Shown: positions 1 through 7,200 of the stretch, piece by piece | Position numbering within the stretch: the first letter of the stretch is position 1 | Layout: each line of letters opens with the position of its first letter | Origin: Rhodobacter sp. | Lineage (GTDB): Bacteria; Pseudomonadota; Alphaproteobacteria; Rhodobacterales; Rhodobacteraceae | Assembly: GCA_003536295.1 (NCBI GenBank) | Contig: DPZQ01000193.1 | Location: forward strand, 1-21,060 | DNA: 21,060 nt | Direction: 5' to 3' | Notes under the pieces: model-generated | What the model was told of the DNA's origin: nothing | The model's input: only the letters and a program-made list of their open reading frames with translations | The model's database searches: none | Program-made: the position numbers and the translations under genes

Positions 1-558
1 CGGGCTGACAACGCCGATCAGCGCTTAACTCCTGTGGCTGTGGCGCTGGGGTGTGTTTCTCCTATGCGCGCCGCACAATTTTCAGATAAAAGCGAATTGA
101 TCGCGCGGGGACGCCGCGCGCTTGAGGCAAAAACCTTTACCCCAAACGCTATTTCGGGTTTGGGCATTAAAATCAGTCAAGACGGTGTACGCAGGTCGGC
201 CTTTAGCCTTTTGTCCTTTCCCGAGGCCTCACTTGACTTGATCGCGGCACATTGTCCTGAATTTGCGGCTCTTGATCAAGATATTAAGGTGCAGATTTGG
301 AGTGATGCTCTTTACGCACAATATAGTCAGCGCCAACTTGACGACGTAAATGCCCTTAAACGGGATGAAAGCCACGTCATCCCAAGTTTTTTTGATTATC
401 ATGACCTGCCTGGACTGTCATCCGAACTAAAAGCCAAACTCATTAAAGTTCGCCCACAAAACCTGATGCAGGCCGGCAAGATTGAGGGTATGACCCCCGC
501 CGCACTAACGCTGATCTTGTCACGCCTAAAGCGCGAGACGAAGAAAAAGGCTGGGTAG
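1..558 (+). CDS. mnmG: MnmG (GidA), tRNA U34 carboxymethylaminomethyl-modification enzyme, C-terminal part
   Basis: The 5' end lies outside the window, and the frame is open from base 1 to the TAG at 556-558, leaving 185 residues. MnmG is the FAD-dependent partner of MnmE; together they place the carboxymethylaminomethyl group on wobble uridine 34 of certain tRNAs in the cytoplasm. The visible part is the C-terminal helical domain. It begins with an RADN..LRLTP-like stretch typical of the family. It ends with the pattern Y-x-x-Y-x-x-R-Q, then IPSFFDYHDLPGLSSE, a KL..RP..L.QA motif, and GMTPAALTLILSRLKR. The stop codon abuts the GTG start of rsmG, the usual gidA-gidB arrangement. The full gene is probably intact, but only the end can be judged here. 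Confidence 0.95.
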   Translation, partial: RADNADQRLTPVAVALGCVSPMRAAQFSDKSELIARGRRALEAKTFTPNAISGLGIKISQDGVRRSAFSLLSFPEASLDLIAAHCPEFAALDQDIKVQIWSDALYAQYSQRQLDDVNALKRDESHVIPSFFDYHDLPGLSSELKAKLIKVRPQNLMQAGKIEGMTPAALTLILSRLKRETKKKAG

Positions 559-1182
559 GTGCGGACGGACTTGTTTCAATCATGTGGATTGAATGTTTCA
601 CGTGAAACAATAGATAGGCTAGAGGCGCTTTTAGCGGTAATGGTCAAGTGGAACGCCAAAATAAATCTGGTCTCTCGTAGCAGCCTGGCTGACGCCTGGT
701 CTCGCCACATCGTTGATTCAGCGCAAATTTACGGCCTTGCTCCCGAAAATACGAAAAATTGGGCTGATCTGGGCAGTGGCGGCGGCTTTCCTGGTTTGGT
801 GATTGCAGCAATCGCAGTGGAGTTAAATCCAGATCTTTGCGTCACCCTTGTAGAAGCAGATCAACGCAAAGCTACTTTTTTGCGCCAAGCGAGCCAAGAG
901 CTGGCCCTAAATACCAAAGTCATGTCAGATCGCATCGAAAATATTGAGCCGCTTCGCGCCGAAGTGCTGTCCGCGCGTGCCCTTGCGCCGCTTGACATGC
1001 TTTGCGGCTTTGTTGCGCGTCACCTAGCGCCGAATGGAGCCGCTCTTTTCCCAAAAGGCGAAACTTATACACAAGAAATTCAAGCTGCCCAATTGAATTG
1101 GCGCTTTGAAGCCTCCATAAAGATAAGCGTGACCGAGCCAAAGGCTGTGATATTGAAATTGAAAGATTTAACCCATGTCTAA
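559..1182 (+). CDS. rsmG: RsmG (GidB), 16S rRNA guanine-N7 methyltransferase
   Basis: A 207-residue SAM-dependent methyltransferase that forms m7G at position 527 (E. coli numbering) of 16S rRNA. Family signatures are WNAKINLVS at residues 31-39, RHIVDS at 49-54, the SAM-binding glycine loop DLGSGGGFPGL at 70-80, and LVEADQRKATFLRQ at 97-110. The start is GTG directly after the mnmG stop, with an AAAGG ribosome binding site at 546-550, eight bases upstream. Its last eight bases overlap the parA start, so the two are probably translationally coupled. Codons 12-17 (Asn-Val-Ser-Arg-Glu-Thr) contain a perfect parS centromere site. The gene therefore carries a second, cis-acting function for chromosome segregation. 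Confidence 0.97.
   Translation: MRTDLFQSCGLNVSRETIDRLEALLAVMVKWNAKINLVSRSSLADAWSRHIVDSAQIYGLAPENTKNWADLGSGGGFPGLVIAAIAVELNPDLCVTLVEADQRKATFLRQASQELALNTKVMSDRIENIEPLRAEVLSARALAPLDMLCGFVARHLAPNGAALFPKGETYTQEIQAAQLNWRFEASIKISVTEPKAVILKLKDLTHV
594..609. promoter_or_regulatory. parS: parS centromere site, ParB-binding palindrome
   Basis: The sequence TGTTTCACGTGAAACA is a perfect 16-bp palindrome identical to the bacterial parS consensus. It lies inside rsmG, about 570 bases upstream of parA. ParB dimers load on parS, bind CTP and spread to form the partition complex that ParA moves. I saw no second copy on either strand, only half-sites. In many bacteria parS lies in or beside gidB/parAB, so the location fits. 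Confidence 0.96.
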
Positions 1183-1975
1183 CACCCTAAAGGCCCCACG
1201 CATCATTGCAATTACCAACCAAAAGGGCGGAGTTGGCAAAACAACGACATCAATCAATCTAGCGGCGGGCCTGACCGAACTGGGTGCACGCGTTTTGTTG
1301 GTTGATCTTGACCCGCAGGGGAATGCCTCAACCGGACTGGGGGTTGAGCCCGCTGACCGGAAATCCACAACCTATGATTTATTGATCGATCAAGTGCCTG
1401 TTTCAGAGGTCGTTATGGAAACATCTTTTGAAAACCTTTATCTATGTCCCGCTAATTCCGACCTTTCATCGGCAGACATAGATATCGCCAGCAGTAAAAA
1501 CCGTAGCTCAATCTTGAAAAAGGCACTGCGCAGCCCTGATATTGATCAATATAACCTAGATTATGTGCTTATCGACTGCCCACCTTCGCTTAGCCTTTTA
1601 ACTCTGAACGCGATGATCGCCGCGCATTCGGTGCTGGTGCCCCTGCAGTGCGAGTTTTTTGCCCTTGAAGGCCTCTCGCAGCTGATGCTCACCATCAGGG
1701 AAGTGCGCCAAAACGGCAATGAGGGTCTGCGCATTGAGGGCGTGGTGATGACAATGTATGACAGCCGCAATCGCTTGTCACTTTTGGTCGAAAATGATGC
1801 CCGTCAAACCCTAGGGGACCTTGTTTTTAAGGCTGTTATACCCAGAAATGTTCGGGTCAGCGAGGCGCCTTCATTCGCGCAATCGGTTCTGACCTATGAT
1901 CCACAATCAAAAGGCAGCGAAGCCTATAGGGCGTTGGCCGCTGAGGTTTTCGCGCGTCGTAGCAAAACAACATAA
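1175..1975 (+). CDS. parA: ParA (Soj-type) chromosome partitioning ATPase
   Basis: A 266-residue deviant-Walker ATPase that dimerises on ATP, binds DNA nonspecifically over the nucleoid and drives segregation of ParB-parS complexes. The deviant Walker A motif KGGVGKTT is at residues 17-24, with the first lysine conserved. Walker A' LLVDLDPQGNAST is at 41-53, and Walker B VLIDCPPS is at 131-138. Its length is that of chromosomal ParA/Soj, with no N-terminal HTH as in plasmid type Ia ParA. The ATG lies within the last codons of rsmG (8-base overlap), and parB follows 11 bases after the stop. This gives an rsmG-parA-parB transcription unit. Confidence 0.97.
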   Translation: MSNTLKAPRIIAITNQKGGVGKTTTSINLAAGLTELGARVLLVDLDPQGNASTGLGVEPADRKSTTYDLLIDQVPVSEVVMETSFENLYLCPANSDLSSADIDIASSKNRSSILKKALRSPDIDQYNLDYVLIDCPPSLSLLTLNAMIAAHSVLVPLQCEFFALEGLSQLMLTIREVRQNGNEGLRIEGVVMTMYDSRNRLSLLVENDARQTLGDLVFKAVIPRNVRVSEAPSFAQSVLTYDPQSKGSEAYRALAAEVFARRSKTT

Positions 1976-1986
1976 GTAGGTGTGAG

Positions 1987-2916
1987 ATGGTAACCAAATC
2001 CGAACGCCGGGGCCTGGGTCGTGGACTTTCAGCACTGATGGCTGAGATAGAGCCCCCAGTTTCTGTTCAACTCGAAGCAGACACACAAACAAGTGCACCA
2101 CGCCGGGCTGACTTTCTGTTGCCCGTTGAAAAAATCATTCCAAACCCACTGCAGCCGCGCCGTGACTTTCCTGCCCAAGCTCTTGAAGAGCTGGCGGCCT
2201 CACTGCGCCAACATGGGTTGATCCAGCCGATTATTGTGCGCCCGTCGAAAGAGAATGGTTTTTACGAAATTGTAGCCGGTGAGCGCCGTTGGCGCGCAGC
2301 GCAAATGGCACAGCTTCATGAATTACCTGTTGTTTTGCGCAATTTCAGCGACACCGAAGTGCTAGAAGTAGCCATTATCGAAAACATCCAACGTGCTGAT
2401 CTAAACCCAATAGAAGAGGCGATGGCCTTTCGCCAACTAATGGACAGTTTCGGCCATACCCAAGAAAAACTGGCCGAGGCTTTGGCGAAAAGTCGTAGCT
2501 ATATTGCCAATCTCCTGCGGTTACTCAACCTTCCCGACGATGTACAAGACCATCTGCGGAACGGCAGGCTAACGGCGGGACATGCACGTGCCATGATCAC
2601 CGCAAAAAACCCGTCAGAGTTGGCACGCCAAGTCATAGCACACAACCTTTCAGTCCGTGAGACTGAGGCTTTGGCAAAGAACAAAAGCGCCAAAACGTCA
2701 AAATCAAATGCCCAAACTAAGGGCGGTCGCATTGAAAAAGACGCAGATACCCGCGCTATCGAGGCCGATCTGTCTGCCAATCTAAAAATGGTCGTGACAA
2801 TAAATCATGAAGCGGGCGGTGAGGCGGGTATATTACAAATTCGATATAAGACCCTTGATGACCTCGACAATCTTTGTCGTAGCCTTTCCGTAATGTCACA
2901 AGAGCTTGAGCATTAA
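1987..2916 (+). CDS. parB: ParB (Spo0J-type) chromosome partitioning CTPase/DNA-binding protein
   Basis: A 309-residue ParB. The N-terminal GLGRGLSALM at residues 9-18 is the conserved ParA-interacting segment. The CTP-binding ParB/Srx domain follows, with QPRRDF at 46-51, GERRWRA at 98-104 and ENIQRADLNPIEEA at 132-145. A helix-turn-helix around 157-178 (TQEKLAEALAKSRSYIANLL) recognises parS. The region from about 230 to 255 is lysine/serine-rich and probably a flexible linker to the C-terminal dimerisation domain at 256-309. It lies 11 bases behind parA and about 1.4 kb from the parS in rsmG. It converges on hemW with a single base between the stop codons. Confidence 0.97.
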   Translation: MVTKSERRGLGRGLSALMAEIEPPVSVQLEADTQTSAPRRADFLLPVEKIIPNPLQPRRDFPAQALEELAASLRQHGLIQPIIVRPSKENGFYEIVAGERRWRAAQMAQLHELPVVLRNFSDTEVLEVAIIENIQRADLNPIEEAMAFRQLMDSFGHTQEKLAEALAKSRSYIANLLRLLNLPDDVQDHLRNGRLTAGHARAMITAKNPSELARQVIAHNLSVRETEALAKNKSAKTSKSNAQTKGGRIEKDADTRAIEADLSANLKMVVTINHEAGGEAGILQIRYKTLDDLDNLCRSLSVMSQELEH

Positions 2917-2917
2917 C

Positions 2918-4075
2918 TCACGGCGTCGCAAGTTCGGCTATTAGGCTGTTTAAGACCATGCGCCCTTGTGTCGTTGCCATAATGCGGCTGTTTTCTTGAG
3001 TAATCATACCAATATGTGTCAGGTGGCGCAGCTTATCTTGTGAAAATGCGCCGCCTGCATAGTTTTCGTATCGGCGGATGTCCGTGCCTTCGGCCAAACG
3101 CAAAGACATCATTAAATATTCGTCGGCCTGTTCGGTCGGGCTGATAGCCACTCTTGGCGACTCTCCGTTTGCAAGTTTGGAGGTCTTTTCCAGCCAAAGG
3201 GCTGGTGATTTTCCTGCTTCGCACGCCCACCTTTTCCCCCCAAGAGTTAGGCGTCCATGTGCACCAGGCCCAATTCCTATATAATCGCCAGACCGCCAAT
3301 AAACCAAATTATGTCGCGATTGCGCGCCTTCTTTGGCATAATTTGATACTTCATAGCCCGCAAAACCGGCCTCCGTACAAAGAGCTTGCGTCAACTCGTA
3401 AAAATCGGCCGCCATTTCATCGTCAGGCAATCCTTTTAAGCCTCCGCGCTTTAGGCGGTCGCCAAAGGCTGTGCCGTCTTCAATTGTCAGTTGATATAAA
3501 GACAGATGATCGGCTGCCATAGAAAGCGCGTGTGTCAGTTCAGTTTCCCAGTTAGTAAGTGTTTGGTTTTGACGGGCATAAATGAGATCGAAACTTACCC
3601 GATTGAAAGTTTTTACAGCAATATCAAATGCTTGTGCGGCCTCATTGGCCGAGTGCAACCGTCCCAACGCTTTAAGGTCCGGATCATTTAGGGCCTGAAT
3701 GCCCATTGAGATACGGTTCACACCAGCCGCCCGGTACCCCTTAAAGCGGTCCGCCTCCACCGAGGTGGGGTTGGCTTCTAGTGTGATTTCAACATCGTTG
3801 GCCAATGTCCAATGCTGATCTATACGTGCTAAGATGTGCTCGACGATGCGAGGCTCCATTAGAGAAGGAGTGCCTCCCCCAAAAAAGACAGAATTCAAAA
3901 GGCGTCCCTCGGTTTGGGGTGCGAGCCGGTCTAACTCTGTTAAATAGCCTTTTAGCCAGATGTCCTGATCAATGTGCGCCGCAACATGGCTGTTAAAGTC
4001 ACAATAGGGACACTTTGATTGGCAGAAGGGCCAATGAATATAAAGCCCAAAGCCGCCGTTTCGCCAATCGTCCAT
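2918..4075 (-). CDS. hemW: HemW, haem chaperone of the radical-SAM HemN-like family
   Basis: About 385 residues from the ATG at 4075; an in-frame TTG immediately upstream at 4078 is a less likely start. The radical SAM iron-sulfur motif CxxxCxxC is at Cys18, Cys22 and Cys25, within YIHWPFCQSKCPYCDF. The residue two after the last cysteine is Phe, where genuine HemN (oxygen-independent coproporphyrinogen oxidase) has a fourth Cys. This marks the protein as HemW rather than HemN. The SAM-binding GGGTP follows at 66-70. HemW proteins bind haem and deliver it to membrane respiratory enzymes. The gene is last in an rph-rdgB-hemW minus-strand unit, 25 bases after rdgB. Older databases call this gene hemN. 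Confidence 0.92.
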   Translation of the reverse strand: MDDWRNGGFGLYIHWPFCQSKCPYCDFNSHVAAHIDQDIWLKGYLTELDRLAPQTEGRLLNSVFFGGGTPSLMEPRIVEHILARIDQHWTLANDVEITLEANPTSVEADRFKGYRAAGVNRISMGIQALNDPDLKALGRLHSANEAAQAFDIAVKTFNRVSFDLIYARQNQTLTNWETELTHALSMAADHLSLYQLTIEDGTAFGDRLKRGGLKGLPDDEMAADFYELTQALCTEAGFAGYEVSNYAKEGAQSRHNLVYWRSGDYIGIGPGAHGRLTLGGKRWACEAGKSPALWLEKTSKLANGESPRVAISPTEQADEYLMMSLRLAEGTDIRRYENYAGGAFSQDKLRHLTHIGMITQENSRIMATTQGRMVLNSLIAELATP

Positions 4076-4100
4076 CAAAGATCGCCTGTCGAACTACGAT

Positions 4101-4709
4101 TCACGAAAAACACCCACTTACCAGTTTCTTAAATGCATCTGCACGGTGACTGATTAGGTTTTTTTCCCAGCGATCCATCTGGCCAAAAGTGATTTCATAA
4201 CCGTCGGGCTGGAAAATAGGGTCATAACCATGCCCCTGATCGCCTCGCATCGGCCAGACCACTTGGCCTGCCATGATACCTTCAAACAATTCATCATGCC
4301 CATCGGGCCAAGCTAAAACCAACGTACAGCGAAATTGCGCGCGGCGCGGTGCGGGTGCCTTAGCGTCTTCCAAAGCCATCCAGGTTTTGGTCATCGCCAT
4401 TATAAAATCGCGCCCATTAGGTGTCTCGGCCCAATCGGCCGTATAAACCCCAGGCGCGCCACTTAAAGCGTCTATAGTTATACCAGAATCGTCAGCCAAA
4501 GCGGGCAACCCAGTTTCTTTCGCCGCAAAGTGCGCCTTTATACGTGCGTTTCCGCTAAAACTATCTTCGGTCTCTTCAGGCTCAGCCAAGCCCAAATAAC
4601 CGGCCGAAACCACCTGGGTGCCAAACGGCTGAAGTAACTGGGCGATTTCTTCTAGTTTACCCACATTATGGGTGGCAATCACCAGCTTCGGCTCAGAAAA
4701 ACGCCGCAT
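4101..4709 (-). CDS. rdgB: RdgB/HAM1-type dITP/XTP pyrophosphatase
   Basis: A 202-residue housecleaning NTPase that hydrolyses dITP, ITP and XTP to the monophosphates, keeping deaminated purines out of DNA and RNA. The N-terminal IATHNVGK at residues 11-18 is the phosphate-binding signature. Glu-rich PEETEDSFSGNA at 44-55 and LADDSGI at 71-77 supply metal and catalytic acidic residues. GHGYDPIF at 159-166 and SHRADAF at 187-193 form the base-recognition part. The start codon shares one base with the rph stop (TAATG), so it is probably translationally coupled to rph. Length is typical and no catalytic residue appears lost. Confidence 0.96.
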   Translation of the reverse strand: MRRFSEPKLVIATHNVGKLEEIAQLLQPFGTQVVSAGYLGLAEPEETEDSFSGNARIKAHFAAKETGLPALADDSGITIDALSGAPGVYTADWAETPNGRDFIMAMTKTWMALEDAKAPAPRRAQFRCTLVLAWPDGHDELFEGIMAGQVVWPMRGDQGHGYDPIFQPDGYEITFGQMDRWEKNLISHRADAFKKLVSGCFS

Positions 4710-5422
4710 TAGCCCAAAGCAGCCTTTTGCGCCGCAACCAATAATCCGGCCCCAGTTTCAGCGTGATCAAGAAGCGCATTCATTTCATCGCGGGAAAAAG
4801 TTGCCCCCTCGGCAGACATCTGAACTTCAATCATGCGGCCTGAACCGGTCATGATGAAGTTTCCATCTGTGCCCGCATTACTATCTTCGTCATAATCTAA
4901 GTCCAAAATAGCTTGGCCTGCATAGATACCACACGAAATTGCTGCAACATGATCAACCATAGGGTCAGATACAATTGTGCCGATTTTCATCAGCTGGTTC
5001 ATTGCCAAACGTAATGCAACCCAACCGCCGGTGATTGATGCGCATCGGGTGCCACCATCGGCCTGGATCACGTCACAATCTACAACAATCTGCCGTTCTC
5101 CTAAAGCGGAGCGGTCGACGCCAGCGCGCAGCGCGCGGCCAATTAAGCGCTGAATCTCTTGTGTCCTGCCCGTTTGTTTGCCCGCAGCAGCTTCACGCCG
5201 GTTGCGGCTATTAGTTGCGCGAGGCAACATTCCATATTCGGCCGTTATCCAGCCAAGACCCGTGTTTTTAAGAAAGGAAGGCGCGCGATCTTCGATCGTA
5301 GCCGAGCAAAGCACATGTGTTTCTCCCATCTTAATCAGGCACGAGCCCTCGGCATGTTTCATCACACCCGTTTCGATGCTGATTGAGCGCATTTCATTCA
5401 ATTGACGACCAGAGGGACGCAT
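4709..5422 (-). CDS. rph: RNase PH, phosphorolytic 3'-5' exoribonuclease
   Basis: 237 residues from the ATG at 5422. This start is preferred over upstream in-frame codons (frame open to 5509) because the product then begins MRPSGR, the family N-terminus, and because GAAAGGA stands just upstream as ribosome binding site. RNase PH trims 3' ends of tRNA precursors using phosphate. The family signature EYGMLPRATNSRNRRE is at residues 62-77. GRTQEIQRLIGRALRA at 85-100 contains the phosphate-binding Arg86. GGTRCASITG is at 123-132, and the catalytic acidic cluster LDLDYDEDS...D is at 173-186 with Asp180 and Asp186. It is the first gene of the minus-strand rph-rdgB-hemW unit and is divergent from hrcA. 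Confidence 0.97.
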   Translation of the reverse strand: MRPSGRQLNEMRSISIETGVMKHAEGSCLIKMGETHVLCSATIEDRAPSFLKNTGLGWITAEYGMLPRATNSRNRREAAAGKQTGRTQEIQRLIGRALRAGVDRSALGERQIVVDCDVIQADGGTRCASITGGWVALRLAMNQLMKIGTIVSDPMVDHVAAISCGIYAGQAILDLDYDEDSNAGTDGNFIMTGSGRMIEVQMSAEGATFSRDEMNALLDHAETGAGLLVAAQKAALG

Positions 5423-5456
5423 AGGCTTTCCTTTCAAATGTTTGGGCCAAATACCC

Positions 5457-5485
5457 CTTGAACCCTCATAGATGCAAGCGATATT
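5457..5485 (+). promoter_or_regulatory. Candidate heat-shock (RpoH-type) promoter of hrcA-grpE
   Basis: CTTGAA at 5457-5462 and CGATATT at 5479-5485 are separated by 16 bases, which resembles the CTTG...C-x-TAT-x-T pattern of alphaproteobacterial RpoH promoters. It lies upstream of two heat-shock genes. Transcription would start near 5492. A housekeeping reading with TTGAAC as -35 is also possible. The assignment rests on pattern and context only. Confidence 0.4.
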
Positions 5486-5486
5486 G

Positions 5487-5519
5487 ATGTTTAGACCCGA
5501 ACATGACACATCTAAACGT
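5487..5519. repeat. Inverted repeat between rph and hrcA, possible operator or leader hairpin
   Basis: GTTTAGA (5489-5495) and TCTAAAC (5511-5517) form a perfect 7-bp inverted repeat around a 15-base centre. One more A-T pair at 5487/5519 extends it across a T/G mismatch. The right arm ends four bases before the AAGGGG ribosome binding site of hrcA (5521-5526). A competing smaller repeat, ATGTT at 5487-5491 with AACAT at 5500-5504, shares the left arm. It does not match the CIRCE sequence bound by HrcA. Confidence 0.5.
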
Positions 5520-5534
5520 TAAGGGGCACCCACG

Positions 5535-6605
5535 ATGAATGACGCACCCACGATCCTATCAGAGCTTAATGACCGCTCGCGCGAAGTGTTTCGTCGCGTT
5601 GTCGAAGGCTATCTTGAATCGGGTGATCCTATAGGGTCTCGCACCCTTACGCGGACCATGTCTGAACATATTAGTCCCGCCACCATTCGCAACGTCATGC
5701 AAGATCTTGAGTATTTGGGCCTTTTAGACAGTGCCCACACTTCGGCGGGACGCACCCCTACGCATTTGGGCTTGCGGATGTTTGTCGACGGCTTGCTGGA
5801 AGTTGGAGATGTCGCACTGGCTGATCGTCAGAAAATTGATGCGAACTCAGGCAATAGTGACATAAATGTAGCAACATTACTTGATAATATAGGTGCCACC
5901 CTATCGGGGATCACGCAGGGAGCCTCGGTGGTTCTTGCGCCAAAACAAGACGCCACCATCCGGCATATTGAATTTGTCAGTCTGTCGGTTGACCGTGTTC
6001 TGGCTGTTTTAGTATTTACCAACGGCCATCTTGAAAACCGTATTTTCACGCCCCCTCCGGGTCAAACCCCTTCATCTATGCGTGAAGCAGCTAATTTTCT
6101 AAATGCGCTCGCCGATGGCAAAACCCTGGCCGAGTTGCGCCAAAGAATTGTGGTCGAAATGAAAAGTCGCCGCCAAGAAATTGATTCGCTTGCCCGTATG
6201 ATGGTCGATAGTGGCTTGGCGCTTTGGGAAAACGCAGGTCAGCCCTCGGAACGACTAATCGTGCGCGGCCAGTCAAATTTGATTGCAGAATCTAACCAAT
6301 CCATTGATTTTGAAAGAATTAAAACGCTTTTTGATGATCTGGAACGTAAGCGCGACATTGCCGAGTTCTTAGAGTTAACGGAAGCTGGCGAAGGGATGCG
6401 CATTTTTATTGGCTCTGAGAACAAAATTTTCTCACTTTCGGGCTCCTCTTTGGTCGTCTCTCCCTATATGAACGCTGAACGAAAGATTATAGGTGCCGTA
6501 GGCGTGATAGGCCCCACCCGATTGAATTACGGTCGGATAGTACCAATTGTAGACTATACGGCCCAATTAGTAGGCCGCTTGGTTTCAGACCGAAGCGGTG
6601 TTTAA
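5535..6605 (+). CDS. hrcA: HrcA, heat-inducible transcription repressor
   Basis: A 356-residue homologue of HrcA, the repressor that binds CIRCE operators (classically at groESL) and needs the GroE chaperonin to stay active. The N-terminal winged helix-turn-helix spans about residues 10-80, with GDPIGSRTLTR at 30-40, SPATIRNVMQDLE at 47-59 and SAGRTPT at 70-76. The rest is the GAF-like and dimerisation domain, ending with VGVIGPTRLNYGRIVPIVDYTA. The ATG is preceded at eight bases by AAGGGG. grpE follows 15 bases downstream, and rph is divergent. I saw no CIRCE repeat in the window, so control of its own promoter by HrcA through a standard CIRCE is not supported here. Confidence 0.96.
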   Translation: MNDAPTILSELNDRSREVFRRVVEGYLESGDPIGSRTLTRTMSEHISPATIRNVMQDLEYLGLLDSAHTSAGRTPTHLGLRMFVDGLLEVGDVALADRQKIDANSGNSDINVATLLDNIGATLSGITQGASVVLAPKQDATIRHIEFVSLSVDRVLAVLVFTNGHLENRIFTPPPGQTPSSMREAANFLNALADGKTLAELRQRIVVEMKSRRQEIDSLARMMVDSGLALWENAGQPSERLIVRGQSNLIAESNQSIDFERIKTLFDDLERKRDIAEFLELTEAGEGMRIFIGSENKIFSLSGSSLVVSPYMNAERKIIGAVGVIGPTRLNYGRIVPIVDYTAQLVGRLVSDRSGV

Positions 6606-6620
6606 TATGAAGGAAAAAAA

Positions 6621-7193
6621 ATGGCTCAAGATCAGGTCGATCAAACAGATCTAGAACCCCAAATAGCTGACACCCCGCAAGATGCCGCGCAGTTATCCGA
6701 TGCCGCAAGCCAAGAGCTTTCAATGGAAGAAGCGCTTGAAGCCGTGCGCGCCGAGCGTGACGATATGCGCGACCGCTTTATGCGCGCTCTGGCTGATGCA
6801 GAAAACTCCCGCAAACGGTCAGAGCGTGACCGTCGCGAAGCTGAGCAATATGGCGGTAGCAAACTGGCCAGAGACCTGCTGCCCGTTTATGACAATTTGC
6901 AGCGCGCCCTAGCGGCTGTAACCGATGAGCAGCGCGCCGCCAATTCTGCCTTGCTCGAAGGCGTCGATCTGACCCTGCGTGAGTTATTGACGGTTATGAC
7001 CAAACATGGAGTGACTCCGATTGCTCCCGCGATTGGGGATGGTTTCGACCCGCAAGTGCACCAAGCCATGTTTGAGGCACCCGTTCAGGGCACCAAAGCA
7101 GGTCAGATAATTCAAATCATGACCGAAGGTTTCATGCTGCATGACCGTTTGTTGCGCCCGGCCCAGGTGGGCGTGTCGTCTAACACCCAATAG
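6621..7193 (+). CDS. grpE: GrpE, DnaK nucleotide exchange factor
   Basis: A 190-residue co-chaperone that releases ADP from DnaK in the DnaK-DnaJ-GrpE cycle. An acidic, probably disordered N-terminus (1-33) is followed by a long helical coiled-coil segment, about 34-80, with many Glu, Arg and Ala. DLLPVYDNLQRAL at 85-97 is the conserved helix pair. The beta domain that contacts DnaK is at about 128-185, with GDGFDPQVHQAM at 139-150 and GFMLHDRLLRPAQVGV at 170-185. AAGGAAAA just upstream of the ATG is its ribosome binding site. It is co-oriented with hrcA and probably co-transcribed. No dnaK or dnaJ follows; mutS faces it seven bases away. Confidence 0.97.
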   Translation: MAQDQVDQTDLEPQIADTPQDAAQLSDAASQELSMEEALEAVRAERDDMRDRFMRALADAENSRKRSERDRREAEQYGGSKLARDLLPVYDNLQRALAAVTDEQRAANSALLEGVDLTLRELLTVMTKHGVTPIAPAIGDGFDPQVHQAMFEAPVQGTKAGQIIQIMTEGFMLHDRLLRPAQVGVSSNTQ

Positions 7194-7200
7194 CGAGACC

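Noticed and set aside
1065..1073. TTATACACA, a perfect DnaA-box match within rsmG near parS
   Set aside because: A nine-base motif with one free position is expected about once by chance in a window of this size on two strands. There is no cluster of boxes or A+T-rich unwinding region, so no origin is called.
3154..3522. 122-codon plus-strand open frame opposite hemW
   Set aside because: It lies wholly antisense to a well-supported HemW gene, and its translation has no recognisable domain.
5423..5509. N-terminal extension of RNase PH to upstream in-frame start codons
   Set aside because: The family N-terminus MRPSGR begins at 5422, and a GAAAGGA ribosome binding site directly precedes it.
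5423..5534. CIRCE operator ahead of hrcA
   Set aside because: No TTAGCACTC/GAGTGCTAA-like pair is present; the inverted repeat there has a different sequence and spacing.
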